In this document: positions 27,146 to 35,558 of the stretch, in pieces
Layout of the letters: each line of letters starts with the position of its first letter
How positions within the stretch are numbered: position 1 is the stretch's first letter
Assembly: GCF_004209755.1 (NCBI RefSeq)
Contig: NZ_CP035913.1
Coordinates: forward strand, 4,650,001 to 4,714,000
Reading direction: 5' to 3'
Length of the DNA: 64,000 nt
DNA from: Pseudoduganella lutea
GTDB taxonomy: Bacteria; Pseudomonadota; Gammaproteobacteria; Burkholderiales; Burkholderiaceae_D
Made by a program: the position numbers and the translations under genes
The notes under the pieces: model-generated
The model's input: the letters and a program-made list of their open reading frames with translations, nothing else
What the model was told of the DNA's origin: nothing
The model's database searches: none

Positions 27146-27982
27146 ATGGAAAAGCTCAAAGACTTCGCGCAAATTGTTTCCGAGGCCCAGCGTGGCGAAC
27201 TGGTCTTCCCCACCAGCGTCAACGCGGCCCTGTCGCTGCAGATGACGCTGGCCGATCCGGACTGCCACGACGAGAACGTGATCCGCAAGCTGCTGGCCGA
27301 GCCGATCCTCGCGGCGCGCGCGGTGGCGCTCGCCAACTCGGCCGTGTTCCGGTCGAACGGGGCGGCGCTGGCCACCGGTGTGCGCACCGCCGTGATGCGG
27401 CTGGGCTACCGCAACCTGTATTCGCTGACGGCGGCCATGGTGGTGCGCCAGTTCGGCGCCCGCATCCGCGATCCGCAACTGCGCATCCGCGCCGAGCAAT
27501 TATGGAAGTACACAGCCCACGTGGCGGCACTGGCCTATGTGATCGCCGGCCGCATCACGCGCGTCGAGCCGGATACCGCGCTGTTCGCGGGCATCATGCA
27601 CGAGGTGGGTGGTTTCTACCTGCTGGGGCGTGCCGATGCGATTCCCGGCCTGCTCGACGATCCGGAAGACTGGATGGGCGCCGCGCAGGAAATCATCGCG
27701 CGCGAAATCATGAAGAAGCTGCAGGTGCCGGAGCCGGTGGCGCTGGCAATCGTGTCGCTGCGCGGCGGCGCCGTGGGCATTCCGCCGGAAGGCCTGCGCG
27801 ATACGCTGCTGGTGGCGCGTTACCTGTGCCCCGTGCCGTCGCCCTTGCCGCAGCCACAGGATCACGTGCTGGCGCGCACCGCCGCACTGGCCAGTTATAT
27901 CGAAGAGCATCCGCAGGTTGCCGCGCTGCTGGACGAAGCGGCCGGGCAGGCCAAGTCGATGAGCGCGGCGCTGCTGGTGTAA
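27146..27982 (+). CDS. HDOD-domain signalling protein
   Basis: This 278-residue protein consists of an HDOD domain: FPTSVNAALSLQMTLADPD, LLAEPILAARAVALANSAVF, TGVRTAVMRLGYRNLYSLTAAMVV and FAGIMHEVGGFYLLGR. HDOD proteins are HD-like but usually non-catalytic modules in signalling and motility control. There is no attached receiver or GGDEF domain. TATAGT at 27134-27139 is only 6 bp before the ATG, so the mRNA may be leaderless; no Shine-Dalgarno is seen. The start agrees with the family N-terminus. Confidence 0.85.
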   Translation: MEKLKDFAQIVSEAQRGELVFPTSVNAALSLQMTLADPDCHDENVIRKLLAEPILAARAVALANSAVFRSNGAALATGVRTAVMRLGYRNLYSLTAAMVVRQFGARIRDPQLRIRAEQLWKYTAHVAALAYVIAGRITRVEPDTALFAGIMHEVGGFYLLGRADAIPGLLDDPEDWMGAAQEIIAREIMKKLQVPEPVALAIVSLRGGAVGIPPEGLRDTLLVARYLCPVPSPLPQPQDHVLARTAALASYIEEHPQVAALLDEAAGQAKSMSAALLV

Positions 27983-28007
27983 CGGAGGCGGTCCGGGGCC
28001 GCGTCGT

Positions 28008-28514
28008 TCAGGCGCGCGTCTGTTCCAGGATTTTTACCAGCGACTCGATGCCGCGCGCATCGACGTCGTCGAAGCGGTTCGGCAGCGGGCTGTCCAGATC
28101 GAACACGCCGGCCACCTGGCCGCCCACGAAGACCGGCACCACCAGTTCCGAACGGGACGCCGCATCGCAGGCGATATGGCCGGGGAATGCGTGCACGTCG
28201 GCCACCACCACCGATTCACCCTTCTCGACGGTCGTGCCGCACACGCCGCGGCCGCGCTTGATGCGGATGCAGGCCGGCTTGCCCTGGAACGGGCCCAGCA
28301 CCAGCTCGTCCGGCGTCGGCAGGAAATAGAAGCCGGCCCAGTTCAGGTCCGGCATCGTATTGAAGACGAGCGAGCTGAAATTGGCCGTGTTGGCGATCCA
28401 GTCCGTTTCACCGTGCAGCAGGCCCGTCAGCTGCGAACGCAGGTCGGCATACATCGTTTCCTTGGCTTCGCGGCTGTCGGTGCGGTAGGCGGTATCGGAA
28501 AGGGAGAAAGTCAT
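28008..28514 (-). CDS. msrC: Free methionine-(R)-sulfoxide reductase (GAF type)
   Basis: This 168-residue single GAF-domain enzyme reduces free Met-R-sulfoxide. Residues about 40-160 match the fRMsr family: NWAGFYFL, VLGPFQGKPACIRIKRGRGVCG and HIACDAASRSELVVP. The three family cysteines (in KPAC, GVCG and IACD) are all present, including the catalytic one. It runs convergently to the HDOD gene and divergently from the kinase pair. Confidence 0.9.
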   Translation of the reverse strand: MTFSLSDTAYRTDSREAKETMYADLRSQLTGLLHGETDWIANTANFSSLVFNTMPDLNWAGFYFLPTPDELVLGPFQGKPACIRIKRGRGVCGTTVEKGESVVVADVHAFPGHIACDAASRSELVVPVFVGGQVAGVFDLDSPLPNRFDDVDARGIESLVKILEQTRA

Positions 28515-28690
28515 CGTGCAATCCTGTCTGGCAAAGAGCGCATTCTACCTGTTCGCGGCACGCGACGCGGCGCCGCGCCATGGCCGCCCGGCCAGTGTTG
28601 TCGTTCCAACCATGCGCTGTCATTTTGGCAAAAGTTGTAGCATCATGGCTAACGAAACACCGCACGCCTTCGCCTGAAAGCCCTGAAACA

Positions 28691-29803
28691 GTGACCGCAC
28701 CGATCAACATCCTCGTCGTCGACGACATTCCGCAAAACCTGATTGCCATCGAAGCGCTGCTCGCGCGGCCGGGCCTCGCGCTGTTGAAGGCCGCATCCGG
28801 CGCGGAGGCGCTGGAGCTGTTGCTGGTGCACGAAGTGGCGCTGGCGCTGGTCGACGTTCAGATGCCGGACATGGATGGCTTCGAGCTGGCCGAGCTGATG
28901 CGCGGCAGCGAGCGCACCCGCGGCATTCCCCTGATCTTTCTCACCGCCGCGTCGCGCGAGACCAACTATCGGTTCCGCGGCTATGAAGCGGGCGCGGTCG
29001 ATTTCATGTTCAAGCCGATCGACGCCCAGGCACTCATCAGCAAGGTCAATGTCTTCGTCGAGCTCTACCTGCAGCGCAAGCAGTTGTCGCAGCAGCTCGA
29101 GGAATTGCAGCGCGCGCTGCACATGAACGAGATGTTCATGGCGGTGCTGGGTCATGACCTGCGCACGCCGCTGTCGGTGGTCATGAATGGCGCCATGCTG
29201 CTGCCGATGATGACCGACCATCCGAAGGTAGCGGTAACGGCGCAGCGCATCGGCGGCAGTGCGAAGCGGATGGCGCAGATGGTCGACCAGCTGCTCGACC
29301 TGGCGCGCATCCGCTCCGGCGACATGCAGGTGAAAAAGGCACCGCGCGACGTGGCCGAGCTGTGCCGCGCCATTGCCGACGAGTTCGCCCCGCCGGACAA
29401 GCCGTCGCGCGTGGCGGTCGAAGCGCACGGCGACCCGGCCGCGCCGGTCGATGCCGGCATCGTCGCCCAGGTGATCTCGAACCTGGTCGGCAACGCGCTG
29501 CAGCATGGCGAGCCCGATCATGCGGTACTCGTCAACGTGGACGGCACCGCGCCGGAGCGCCTGCACGTCACGATCAGCAACCGCGGCGTGATCCCGGCCG
29601 CGCGGCTGGCCGGCATCTTCGAGCCCTACCAGCACCGGGATGGCGCGCGCAAGGCCGGCCAGGGCCTCGGCCTCGGCCTGTACACCGCCAGCACCTTCGT
29701 GCACGCGCACGGCGGCGACATCGATATCGCGTCCGATGCGGCGCTGGGCACCACGGTGGTCACGGTCACGCTGCCGCGGGCCGCCGCGCGCGCCGCCGCA
29801 TGA
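28691..29803 (+). CDS. Response regulator-histidine kinase hybrid (REC-HisKA-HATPase)
   Basis: This 370-residue cytoplasmic protein starts with a receiver domain (residues 5-122, phosphoacceptor D55 in LVDVQMPDMDG, Lys in FKPID). A coiled linker follows, then a HisKA domain with H155 in VLGHDLRTPLSV and a HATPase domain (VISNLVGNALQHG, GLGLGLYTASTFVHAHGGD). It has no transmembrane region. GTG at 28691 is preferred since the REC domain starts directly (TAPINILVVDD); upstream in-frame ATG at 28580 gives an unconserved extension. Its stop overlaps the start of the next kinase (ATGA), so they act as a pair. Confidence 0.88.
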   Translation: MTAPINILVVDDIPQNLIAIEALLARPGLALLKAASGAEALELLLVHEVALALVDVQMPDMDGFELAELMRGSERTRGIPLIFLTAASRETNYRFRGYEAGAVDFMFKPIDAQALISKVNVFVELYLQRKQLSQQLEELQRALHMNEMFMAVLGHDLRTPLSVVMNGAMLLPMMTDHPKVAVTAQRIGGSAKRMAQMVDQLLDLARIRSGDMQVKKAPRDVAELCRAIADEFAPPDKPSRVAVEAHGDPAAPVDAGIVAQVISNLVGNALQHGEPDHAVLVNVDGTAPERLHVTISNRGVIPAARLAGIFEPYQHRDGARKAGQGLGLGLYTASTFVHAHGGDIDIASDAALGTTVVTVTLPRAAARAAA

Positions 29804-32800
29804 GCAGCGCCAGCGTGGCAAGTGCGCCGGCGGACGGTTACCTGCCGCGTGGCGGCGGCGCCATGGGCGACCTGGTGCGCGCCTTCGACTGGGCCGCCAC
29901 GGCGCTCGGCGCGCCGGCGGGCTGGACGCCGGCCCTGCGCACCACCGTCGACATCGTGCTCAATTCGCCGATCGCCATGGTGCTGATGTGGGGCCCGCGA
30001 CACGTGATGATCTACAACGCGGGCTATGTGGAAATCGCCGGCGCGCGGCACCCGGCGGCGCTGGGCGGCACGGTGCCCGACACGTGGCCCGAGATCTGGG
30101 ACTGGAACCGGCCGATCCTCGAAGCGGGCCTGCGTGGGGAGACCCAGGAGCATGTCGCCAAGCGGCTGACGCTGATGCGCAACGGCGTGCCCGAAGACGT
30201 GTGGTTCGACCTGTTCTACACCCCGGTGCATGACACCGGTGGCACGGTGGGCGGGGTACTGTGCACCGTGGTGGACGTGACCCAGCGGGTGCGGATGGAA
30301 CAATGGCGCGAGCAGGACCGTGCACGCCTGGACCAGCAGAACCGCCGCCTGCGCGAGGAAACCGGCCTGCTGCGCGAACTGTTCGAGCAGGCGCCCAGTT
30401 TCATGGCCGTACTGCGCGGGCCGGAGCACGTGTTCGAGCTTGTGAACCGGCCCTACCAGCGGCTGGTGGCCGGGCGCGACGTGGTGGGCAAGACGGTGGA
30501 CGCAGCGCTGCCGGAAGTGCGTGGCCAGGGGTTCGTCGACCTGCTCGACCGCGTGTATGCCAGCGGCGAGCCCTATGTGGGGCGGCAGATCAAGGTCGAC
30601 CTGCTGGGGGACGACGGCCTGCTGGAACCGCGCTACCTCGATTTCGTCTTCCAGCCACTGCGCGCCGCGGAGGGCGGCGTGACCGGCGTGTTCGTCGAAG
30701 GGGTCGACGTTACCGAACACATCCTTACCGAGGAGCGGCTGCGCATGGCGCAGCAGGCTGGCGGCATCGGCAGCTTCGAGTGGTTCCCGGCCAGCGGCAA
30801 GCTCGCGGTGTCGCCCGAATACCGGCGCGTCTGGGGCCTGGGGCCGGATGTGGAGGTGACCGAAGCGCTGCTGGTCTCGCTGGTCGACCCGCGCGATCGT
30901 TGCCGCGTGGGGCCGGAGCGGCTGGCCGTCGATTCGAACCCGCTGGCCTACACCGAGTACCGCATCCGCCGACCCGATACCGGTGAAGTGCGCTGGCTGG
31001 CGCGGCAGGGCGAAGCCATCGAGGGCGCCACGCCGGCGCAGCGCCGCTACGTGGGCGTGGCCTTCGACATCACCGGGCGCAAGCGGATCGAGCAGCAACT
31101 GCGCACGAGCCAGGACCGGCTGGCCGCGATCTTTGGCCAGGCGTCCGTGGGGCTGTCCGAACTGTCGCTCGAAGGGCGCTTCACGCGTGTCAACGGTGCG
31201 CTGTGCCAGATGCTGGGCCGCCCGGAAGAGGCGCTGCTGGGCCTGCACATGGAAGACCTGATCCACCCTGACGACCTGGCGGAAAACCGTGCCCAGGTGG
31301 CCCGGCTGCAGCAGACGGGAACGCCCTTTACGCTGGAGAAGCGCTACCGGCGGCCGGACGGCGAGTGGGTGTGGATCGCCAGCAGCATGAGCCGGCTGGA
31401 TGACGAGGCCGGCCAGCCAGTGGCGCTGATCGCCGTGAAGACCGACATCACGGAGCGCCGCCGCATCGAAGTGGCGCTGCGCGACCTGAACGATACGCTG
31501 GAACAGCGCGTGAGCCGCGAAGTGGCCGAGCGCGACAAGGCCGAGGAAGCGCTGCGCCAGGCGCAGAAAATGGAAGCGGTGGGCCAGCTCACGGGCGGCG
31601 TGGCGCACGACTTCAACAACGTGCTGCAAATCATCTCCGGCAACCTGCACCTGCTGGCACAGCACCTGGCCGGCGACGACGCGGCGCGCCGGCGCCTGGA
31701 CATGGCGATCGCCGCCGTCGACCGCGGCGCCAAGCTGTCGTCGCAACTGCTGGCGTTCGCGCGCCGGCAGCCGCTGCAGCCGGTTGTTACCGATCTGGGC
31801 CGCCTCGTGGCGAACATGGACGAGTTGCTGCGCCGCGCGCTGGGCGAAGCGGTCGACCTGGTGACCGTCATCGGCAGCGGGCTGTGGAATACGCTCGTCG
31901 ATCCGGGCCAGATCGAGAACGTGATCCTGAACCTGGCGATCAATGCGCGCGACGCGATGCAGGGCGCGGGCCGCCTGACGGTCGAGCTGGGCAACGCGGT
32001 GCTGGACGAGCATTATGTGAGCAAGCTGGTGGACGTGCCGGCCGGGCAATACGTGATGCTCTCCGTGACCGATACCGGCTGCGGCATGACGCCGGAAGTG
32101 ATGCAACGCGCGTTCGAACCGTTTTTCACGACCAAGCCCGAGGGCGAAGGCACGGGCCTGGGCCTGTCGATGGCCTATGGCTTCGTCAAGCAGAGCCGCG
32201 GCCATATCCGCATCTACAGCGAGCCGGGGCAGGGCACCAGCATCAAGATCTACCTGCCGCGCACGATGCTGGCCGAGAGTACCGATCCGCTGCTGCAGGC
32301 CGGCCTGCACACGGGCCCGGTGAGCGGCGGCACCGAAACCATCCTGGCGGTCGAGGACGATGAAGGCGTGCGCGCCGTGGTGCTCGACATGCTGGGCGCG
32401 CTCGGCTACCGCGTGCTGGCGGCCGAGAATGGCGAACAGGCGCTGCGCATCATCGAATCCGGCGAGCCCGTGGACCTGCTGTTTACGGACGTGGTGATGC
32501 CCGGCCCGCTGCGCAGCCCGGAACTGGCGCGCATTGCCCAGCAGGTGCAGCCGAACATGGCGGTGCTGTTCACGTCCGGCTATCCGCAGGATGCCATCGT
32601 GCACGGCGGCCGGCTCGACGCGGGCCTGGAACTGCTCAGCAAGCCCTACCGCCGCGAAGACCTGGCGCGCAAGCTGCGGCACGTGCTGAACAACCGCCGC
32701 CAGCAGATGATGGCGCGCGGGCGCCAGCATCAGCAAGAGGGACAGCCCCGCTTCCTCGATTCCCAGGCGCACATGGCCGACGACCGGTCGCTGCGCGTGC

Positions 32801-33138
32801 TGGTGGTGGAAGACAACCAGGATTCGCTGCAGATGGTTTGCGAGCTGGTGGGCATGCTGGGGCATACGGTGTCCGGCGTCGGCGATGGCGAATCGGCCTG
32901 GGAGCTGATGGAAAGCCAGGAATTCGACGTGCTGTTCACCGACGTCAGCCTGCCCGGCATGTCCGGCATCGACCTGGCGCGCCGGGTGGCAAAGGAAAAA
33001 CCGGTGCGCATCATCTTTTCCACCGGCTATGGCAAGGAAGCGCTGGATCACCTGGAGTTCGACGCGGCGTGCCTGCGCAAGCCCTATGACCTGATGGACC
33101 TGCAGGCGGCACTGGACAAGGTCGACCGGCCCGCCTGA
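29800..33138 (+). CDS. Multi-PAS hybrid sensor histidine kinase with two receiver domains
   Basis: This 1112-residue soluble kinase has four PAS-like sensor segments at about residues 25-165, 190-310, 320-425 and 435-560 (PAC motifs such as ALIAVKTDITERRRIE). A short coiled coil precedes the HisKA domain with H603 in GGVAHDFNNVLQIISG. The HATPase contains INARDAM and GTGLGLSMAYGFVKQSRGH. Receiver 1 has D897 (FTDVVMPG) and receiver 2 has D1048 (FTDVSLPGMSG). No transmembrane helix is seen. It is translationally coupled to the upstream REC-kinase. The output is unknown, since no DNA-binding or enzymatic effector domain is present. Confidence 0.9.
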   Translation: MSSASVASAPADGYLPRGGGAMGDLVRAFDWAATALGAPAGWTPALRTTVDIVLNSPIAMVLMWGPRHVMIYNAGYVEIAGARHPAALGGTVPDTWPEIWDWNRPILEAGLRGETQEHVAKRLTLMRNGVPEDVWFDLFYTPVHDTGGTVGGVLCTVVDVTQRVRMEQWREQDRARLDQQNRRLREETGLLRELFEQAPSFMAVLRGPEHVFELVNRPYQRLVAGRDVVGKTVDAALPEVRGQGFVDLLDRVYASGEPYVGRQIKVDLLGDDGLLEPRYLDFVFQPLRAAEGGVTGVFVEGVDVTEHILTEERLRMAQQAGGIGSFEWFPASGKLAVSPEYRRVWGLGPDVEVTEALLVSLVDPRDRCRVGPERLAVDSNPLAYTEYRIRRPDTGEVRWLARQGEAIEGATPAQRRYVGVAFDITGRKRIEQQLRTSQDRLAAIFGQASVGLSELSLEGRFTRVNGALCQMLGRPEEALLGLHMEDLIHPDDLAENRAQVARLQQTGTPFTLEKRYRRPDGEWVWIASSMSRLDDEAGQPVALIAVKTDITERRRIEVALRDLNDTLEQRVSREVAERDKAEEALRQAQKMEAVGQLTGGVAHDFNNVLQIISGNLHLLAQHLAGDDAARRRLDMAIAAVDRGAKLSSQLLAFARRQPLQPVVTDLGRLVANMDELLRRALGEAVDLVTVIGSGLWNTLVDPGQIENVILNLAINARDAMQGAGRLTVELGNAVLDEHYVSKLVDVPAGQYVMLSVTDTGCGMTPEVMQRAFEPFFTTKPEGEGTGLGLSMAYGFVKQSRGHIRIYSEPGQGTSIKIYLPRTMLAESTDPLLQAGLHTGPVSGGTETILAVEDDEGVRAVVLDMLGALGYRVLAAENGEQALRIIESGEPVDLLFTDVVMPGPLRSPELARIAQQVQPNMAVLFTSGYPQDAIVHGGRLDAGLELLSKPYRREDLARKLRHVLNNRRQQMMARGRQHQQEGQPRFLDSQAHMADDRSLRVLVVEDNQDSLQMVCELVGMLGHTVSGVGDGESAWELMESQEFDVLFTDVSLPGMSGIDLARRVAKEKPVRIIFSTGYGKEALDHLEFDAACLRKPYDLMDLQAALDKVDRPA

Positions 33139-33185
33139 CCTGCCATGCCGGTCGCCCGACGTTTTCACCCATTGAAAGGAACGAC

Positions 33186-33584
33186 ATGAGCACCGAACTG
33201 GCATTGCTGGGCTGGACCCTCGTACTGGCGATCGTGCAGATCCTGCTGCACTCGACGATGCGCACGCAGGAAACGGGCGCCGCGTACAACGCGAGTGCGC
33301 GCGACGGCGAAGCGCCGCCGCCGGGCAAGATCACGGCACGGCTGGAGCGCGCCAAGCTGAACCTGTTTGAAACGCTGCCGCTGTTCATCGGTGCCGTGCT
33401 GGCCGCGCACGTGGCGGGGGCGGAAGGCACGCTCACCTGGTGGGGCTGCTGGCTGTACTTTGCCGCCCGGGTCGTCTACGTTCCACTCTACGCCGCCGGC
33501 GTTCCCATGGTGCGTTCGCTCGTGTGGCTGGTGTCGATGGCGGGGCTGTTCATGGTGCTGTACGCGCTGCTCAGCAATTCCTGA
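33186..33584 (+). CDS. MAPEG-family membrane protein
   Basis: This 132-residue protein has four predicted transmembrane helices (about residues 5-25, 55-80, 82-103 and 108-130) with the MAPEG-like ERAKLNLFETLPLFIGAVLA and ARVVYVPLYAAGVPMVRS motifs. Eukaryotic relatives are glutathione-dependent; the bacterial role is unknown. AAAGGA precedes the ATG. It is separated from recQ by a 126-bp region with two regulatory-looking elements. Confidence 0.85.
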   Translation: MSTELALLGWTLVLAIVQILLHSTMRTQETGAAYNASARDGEAPPPGKITARLERAKLNLFETLPLFIGAVLAAHVAGAEGTLTWWGCWLYFAARVVYVPLYAAGVPMVRSLVWLVSMAGLFMVLYALLSNS

Positions 33585-33612
33585 AGTGCCCTGCATTTTT
33601 TCAGGTTAGCAC

Positions 33613-33655
33613 TCCTACATGCAGAGTAGGTTGTGTCCTATGGCGGCTGGTCAGT
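33613..33655 (+). promoter_or_regulatory. Conserved regulatory element upstream of recQ (copy 1)
   Basis: Three blocks, TCCTACATgCAGA, GTCCTAT and GCTGgTCAGT, start at 33613, 33635 and 33646. The same blocks with exactly the same spacing (22 and 11 bp) occur at 41504-41546 upstream of the KGG stress gene; 29 of 43 bases are identical. This suggests a shared promoter or activator site. It lies about 55-100 bp before the recQ start. Confidence 0.6.
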
Positions 33656-33661
33656 AAGCGA

Positions 33662-33683
33662 ACTATCGTACTTATACGATAGT
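33662..33683. promoter_or_regulatory. Perfect 9-bp inverted repeat before recQ
   Basis: ACTATCGTA and TACGATAGT flank a CTTA spacer, a perfect palindrome 28 bp before the recQ start. It could be a repressor operator or an mRNA hairpin in the 5' leader; it has no T-run. It does not match a LexA box. Confidence 0.55.
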
Positions 33684-33710
33684 CCACGGGCGCCTTGGCG
33701 CACATCTTAC

Positions 33711-35417
33711 ATGGTCACCAGAAACCTCAGCGCCAGCGAACAGCGTGGCGCGCAACGGGCAGGCGCGGCGCTGACAAAGCGCATCGGCAAGCTGCTGCAC
33801 AACGTCTTCGGCGTCGATTCCCTGCGCGCCGGCCAGCAAAGCGTCATCGACAGCGTGCTGGAAGGGCGCGATACGCTGGCCATCATGCCCACCGGCGGCG
33901 GCAAGTCGCTGTGCTACCAGATTCCCGCCTCGATCTTCAAGGGCGCCACGGTCGTGGTCTCGCCACTGATCTCGCTGATGAAGGACCAGCTGGAAAAGCT
34001 CGAGGAGATCGGCATCGGCGCCGCCCAGCTGAACAGCAGCCTGTCGCGCCAGGAAGAACTGGACGCGCTGGACAGCATTCGCAGCCACCACAGTCGCATC
34101 ATCTTCTGCACGCCGGAGCGGCTGGTCACACCGGAATTCCTCGAAGTGCTGCAGGAAACGCACATCTCCCTGCTGGTGGTCGATGAAGCCCACTGCATCT
34201 CGCAATGGGGCCACGATTTCCGCCCCGCCTACCTGGAAATCGGCGCCGCGCTGCGCGCGCTGGGCCAGCCGCCCGTGCTGGCGCTGACGGCCACCGCGAC
34301 CGAGGACGTCGTCAAGGATATCTCCCAGCAACTGGGCGCGCGCCGCATGAACGTGATCAATACCGGCGTGTATCGGCCCAACCTGCATTACCGCGTCATC
34401 CAGGTCACCAATCCCGCCGAGAAAACGGCGCAGGCACTGCGGCTCGTGCGCGAAACGGCCGGCGTGGGCATCGTCTATGCGGCCACGGTGAAGGCGGCCG
34501 AGGAACTGCACGCCGCGCTGGAGGAAGCGGGCGAAAGCGTGGCGCTGTACCACGGCCGCCTGCCGGCCAGGGAGCGCAAGGAAAACCAGGATCTGTTCAT
34601 GGCCGGCGAGCGCCGCGTGATGGTCGCCACGAACGCGTTCGGCATGGGCATCGACAAGAGCGACACGCGCTTCGTGATCCACCTGCAGGTACCGGCCAAC
34701 CTGGAAGCGTATTACCAGGAATCGGGCCGCGCCGGCCGCGATGGCGAAGAGGCCGACTGCACGCTGCTGTACTTCCAGGACGACAAGCGCCTGCAGCAGT
34801 TCTTTCTCGTCAAGCACTATCCCACCGCGCAGGAATTGCGCGACGTGTACGAAGCCGCCGTGGCGCGGGTGCCATGCCAGGGTGCCGTCCTCTGCGAGGC
34901 CGTCGCGCACATTCCCGACAGCCAGCTGAAGGTCTGCCTGAAGCTGCTGAAGGATGGCAAGCTGCTGCGGCAGAACCGCAAGCTCGACTGGCAGCTGACG
35001 AACCGCGACGCGAAAGCCGCCGATTTCGAACGACTGGCCGCGATCTACGAGGAAAAGCAGGAGCGCGATCACCAGGCGCTCGAGCAGATGGTCGCCTATG
35101 CGCAGAGCGGCTATTGCCGCTGGAAGCTGCTGCTCGATTACTTCGGCGACGATTCGGCTGGCGTCAAGGCTTGCGGCTGCTGCGACAACTGCTTGTCGCC
35201 GCCCGCCGTGCAGCCGATCGAGGACGAGGAACCGCTGTTCGAGGAACCGCCCGAGCCGATGGCGCCGCAGCTTCCCGCCTTCGTCGTCGGCAGCCAGGTC
35301 AAGGTGCCGAAGTTCGATATCGGCACCGTGCTGTCGGTGGCGGGCGACCAGATCACCATCGAGTTCCCGGAAAACACGACGAAAACCTTCATGGCGGAGT
35401 TCGTGCAGCCGGTCTGA
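33711..35417 (+). CDS. recQ: RecQ-family DNA helicase with PcrA/UvrD-like C-terminal domain
   Basis: This 568-residue 3'-5' DNA helicase shows motif I MPTGGGKSLCYQIPA, motif II VVDEAHCISQWGHDFRP, ALTATAT, and GRAGRDGEEADC. The RQC zinc site is YCRWKLLLDYFGDD followed by CGCCDNC. There is no HRDC domain. Instead the last 50 residues (QVKVPKFDIGTVLSVAGDQITIEFP, split here as QVKVPKFDIGTVL and ITIEFPENTTKTFMAEFV) resemble the Tudor-like C-terminus of PcrA/UvrD, which binds RNA polymerase. ATG 33711 fits the family N-terminus better than an upstream in-frame start at 33633. Confidence 0.92.
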   Translation: MVTRNLSASEQRGAQRAGAALTKRIGKLLHNVFGVDSLRAGQQSVIDSVLEGRDTLAIMPTGGGKSLCYQIPASIFKGATVVVSPLISLMKDQLEKLEEIGIGAAQLNSSLSRQEELDALDSIRSHHSRIIFCTPERLVTPEFLEVLQETHISLLVVDEAHCISQWGHDFRPAYLEIGAALRALGQPPVLALTATATEDVVKDISQQLGARRMNVINTGVYRPNLHYRVIQVTNPAEKTAQALRLVRETAGVGIVYAATVKAAEELHAALEEAGESVALYHGRLPARERKENQDLFMAGERRVMVATNAFGMGIDKSDTRFVIHLQVPANLEAYYQESGRAGRDGEEADCTLLYFQDDKRLQQFFLVKHYPTAQELRDVYEAAVARVPCQGAVLCEAVAHIPDSQLKVCLKLLKDGKLLRQNRKLDWQLTNRDAKAADFERLAAIYEEKQERDHQALEQMVAYAQSGYCRWKLLLDYFGDDSAGVKACGCCDNCLSPPAVQPIEDEEPLFEEPPEPMAPQLPAFVVGSQVKVPKFDIGTVLSVAGDQITIEFPENTTKTFMAEFVQPV

Positions 35418-35558
35418 ACCGCTACCGACTCACTAATCCACTTCGCTAACCCACTCCACTAATCCGTTCCACCGGTTCACTCATCCGCCGGGCATTGTGC
35501 GCTGGCGGACAGAGTGCCGCACTCCCGCTGGCTAGAATGGCCACAAGGAGGAGCGCTT

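Noticed and set aside
29626..33204. A very long open frame (about 1190 codons) on the minus strand opposite the hybrid kinase
   Set aside because: It is antisense to a gene with clear kinase and receiver motifs. Long antisense frames are expected in high-GC DNA with few stop codons, and the translation shows no domain and an odd His/Gln/Arg composition.
35431..35558. LexA (SOS) box before the ligase-associated cluster
   Set aside because: I looked for CTG-N10-CAG with an AT-rich centre before the cluster and before recQ and found no acceptable match.
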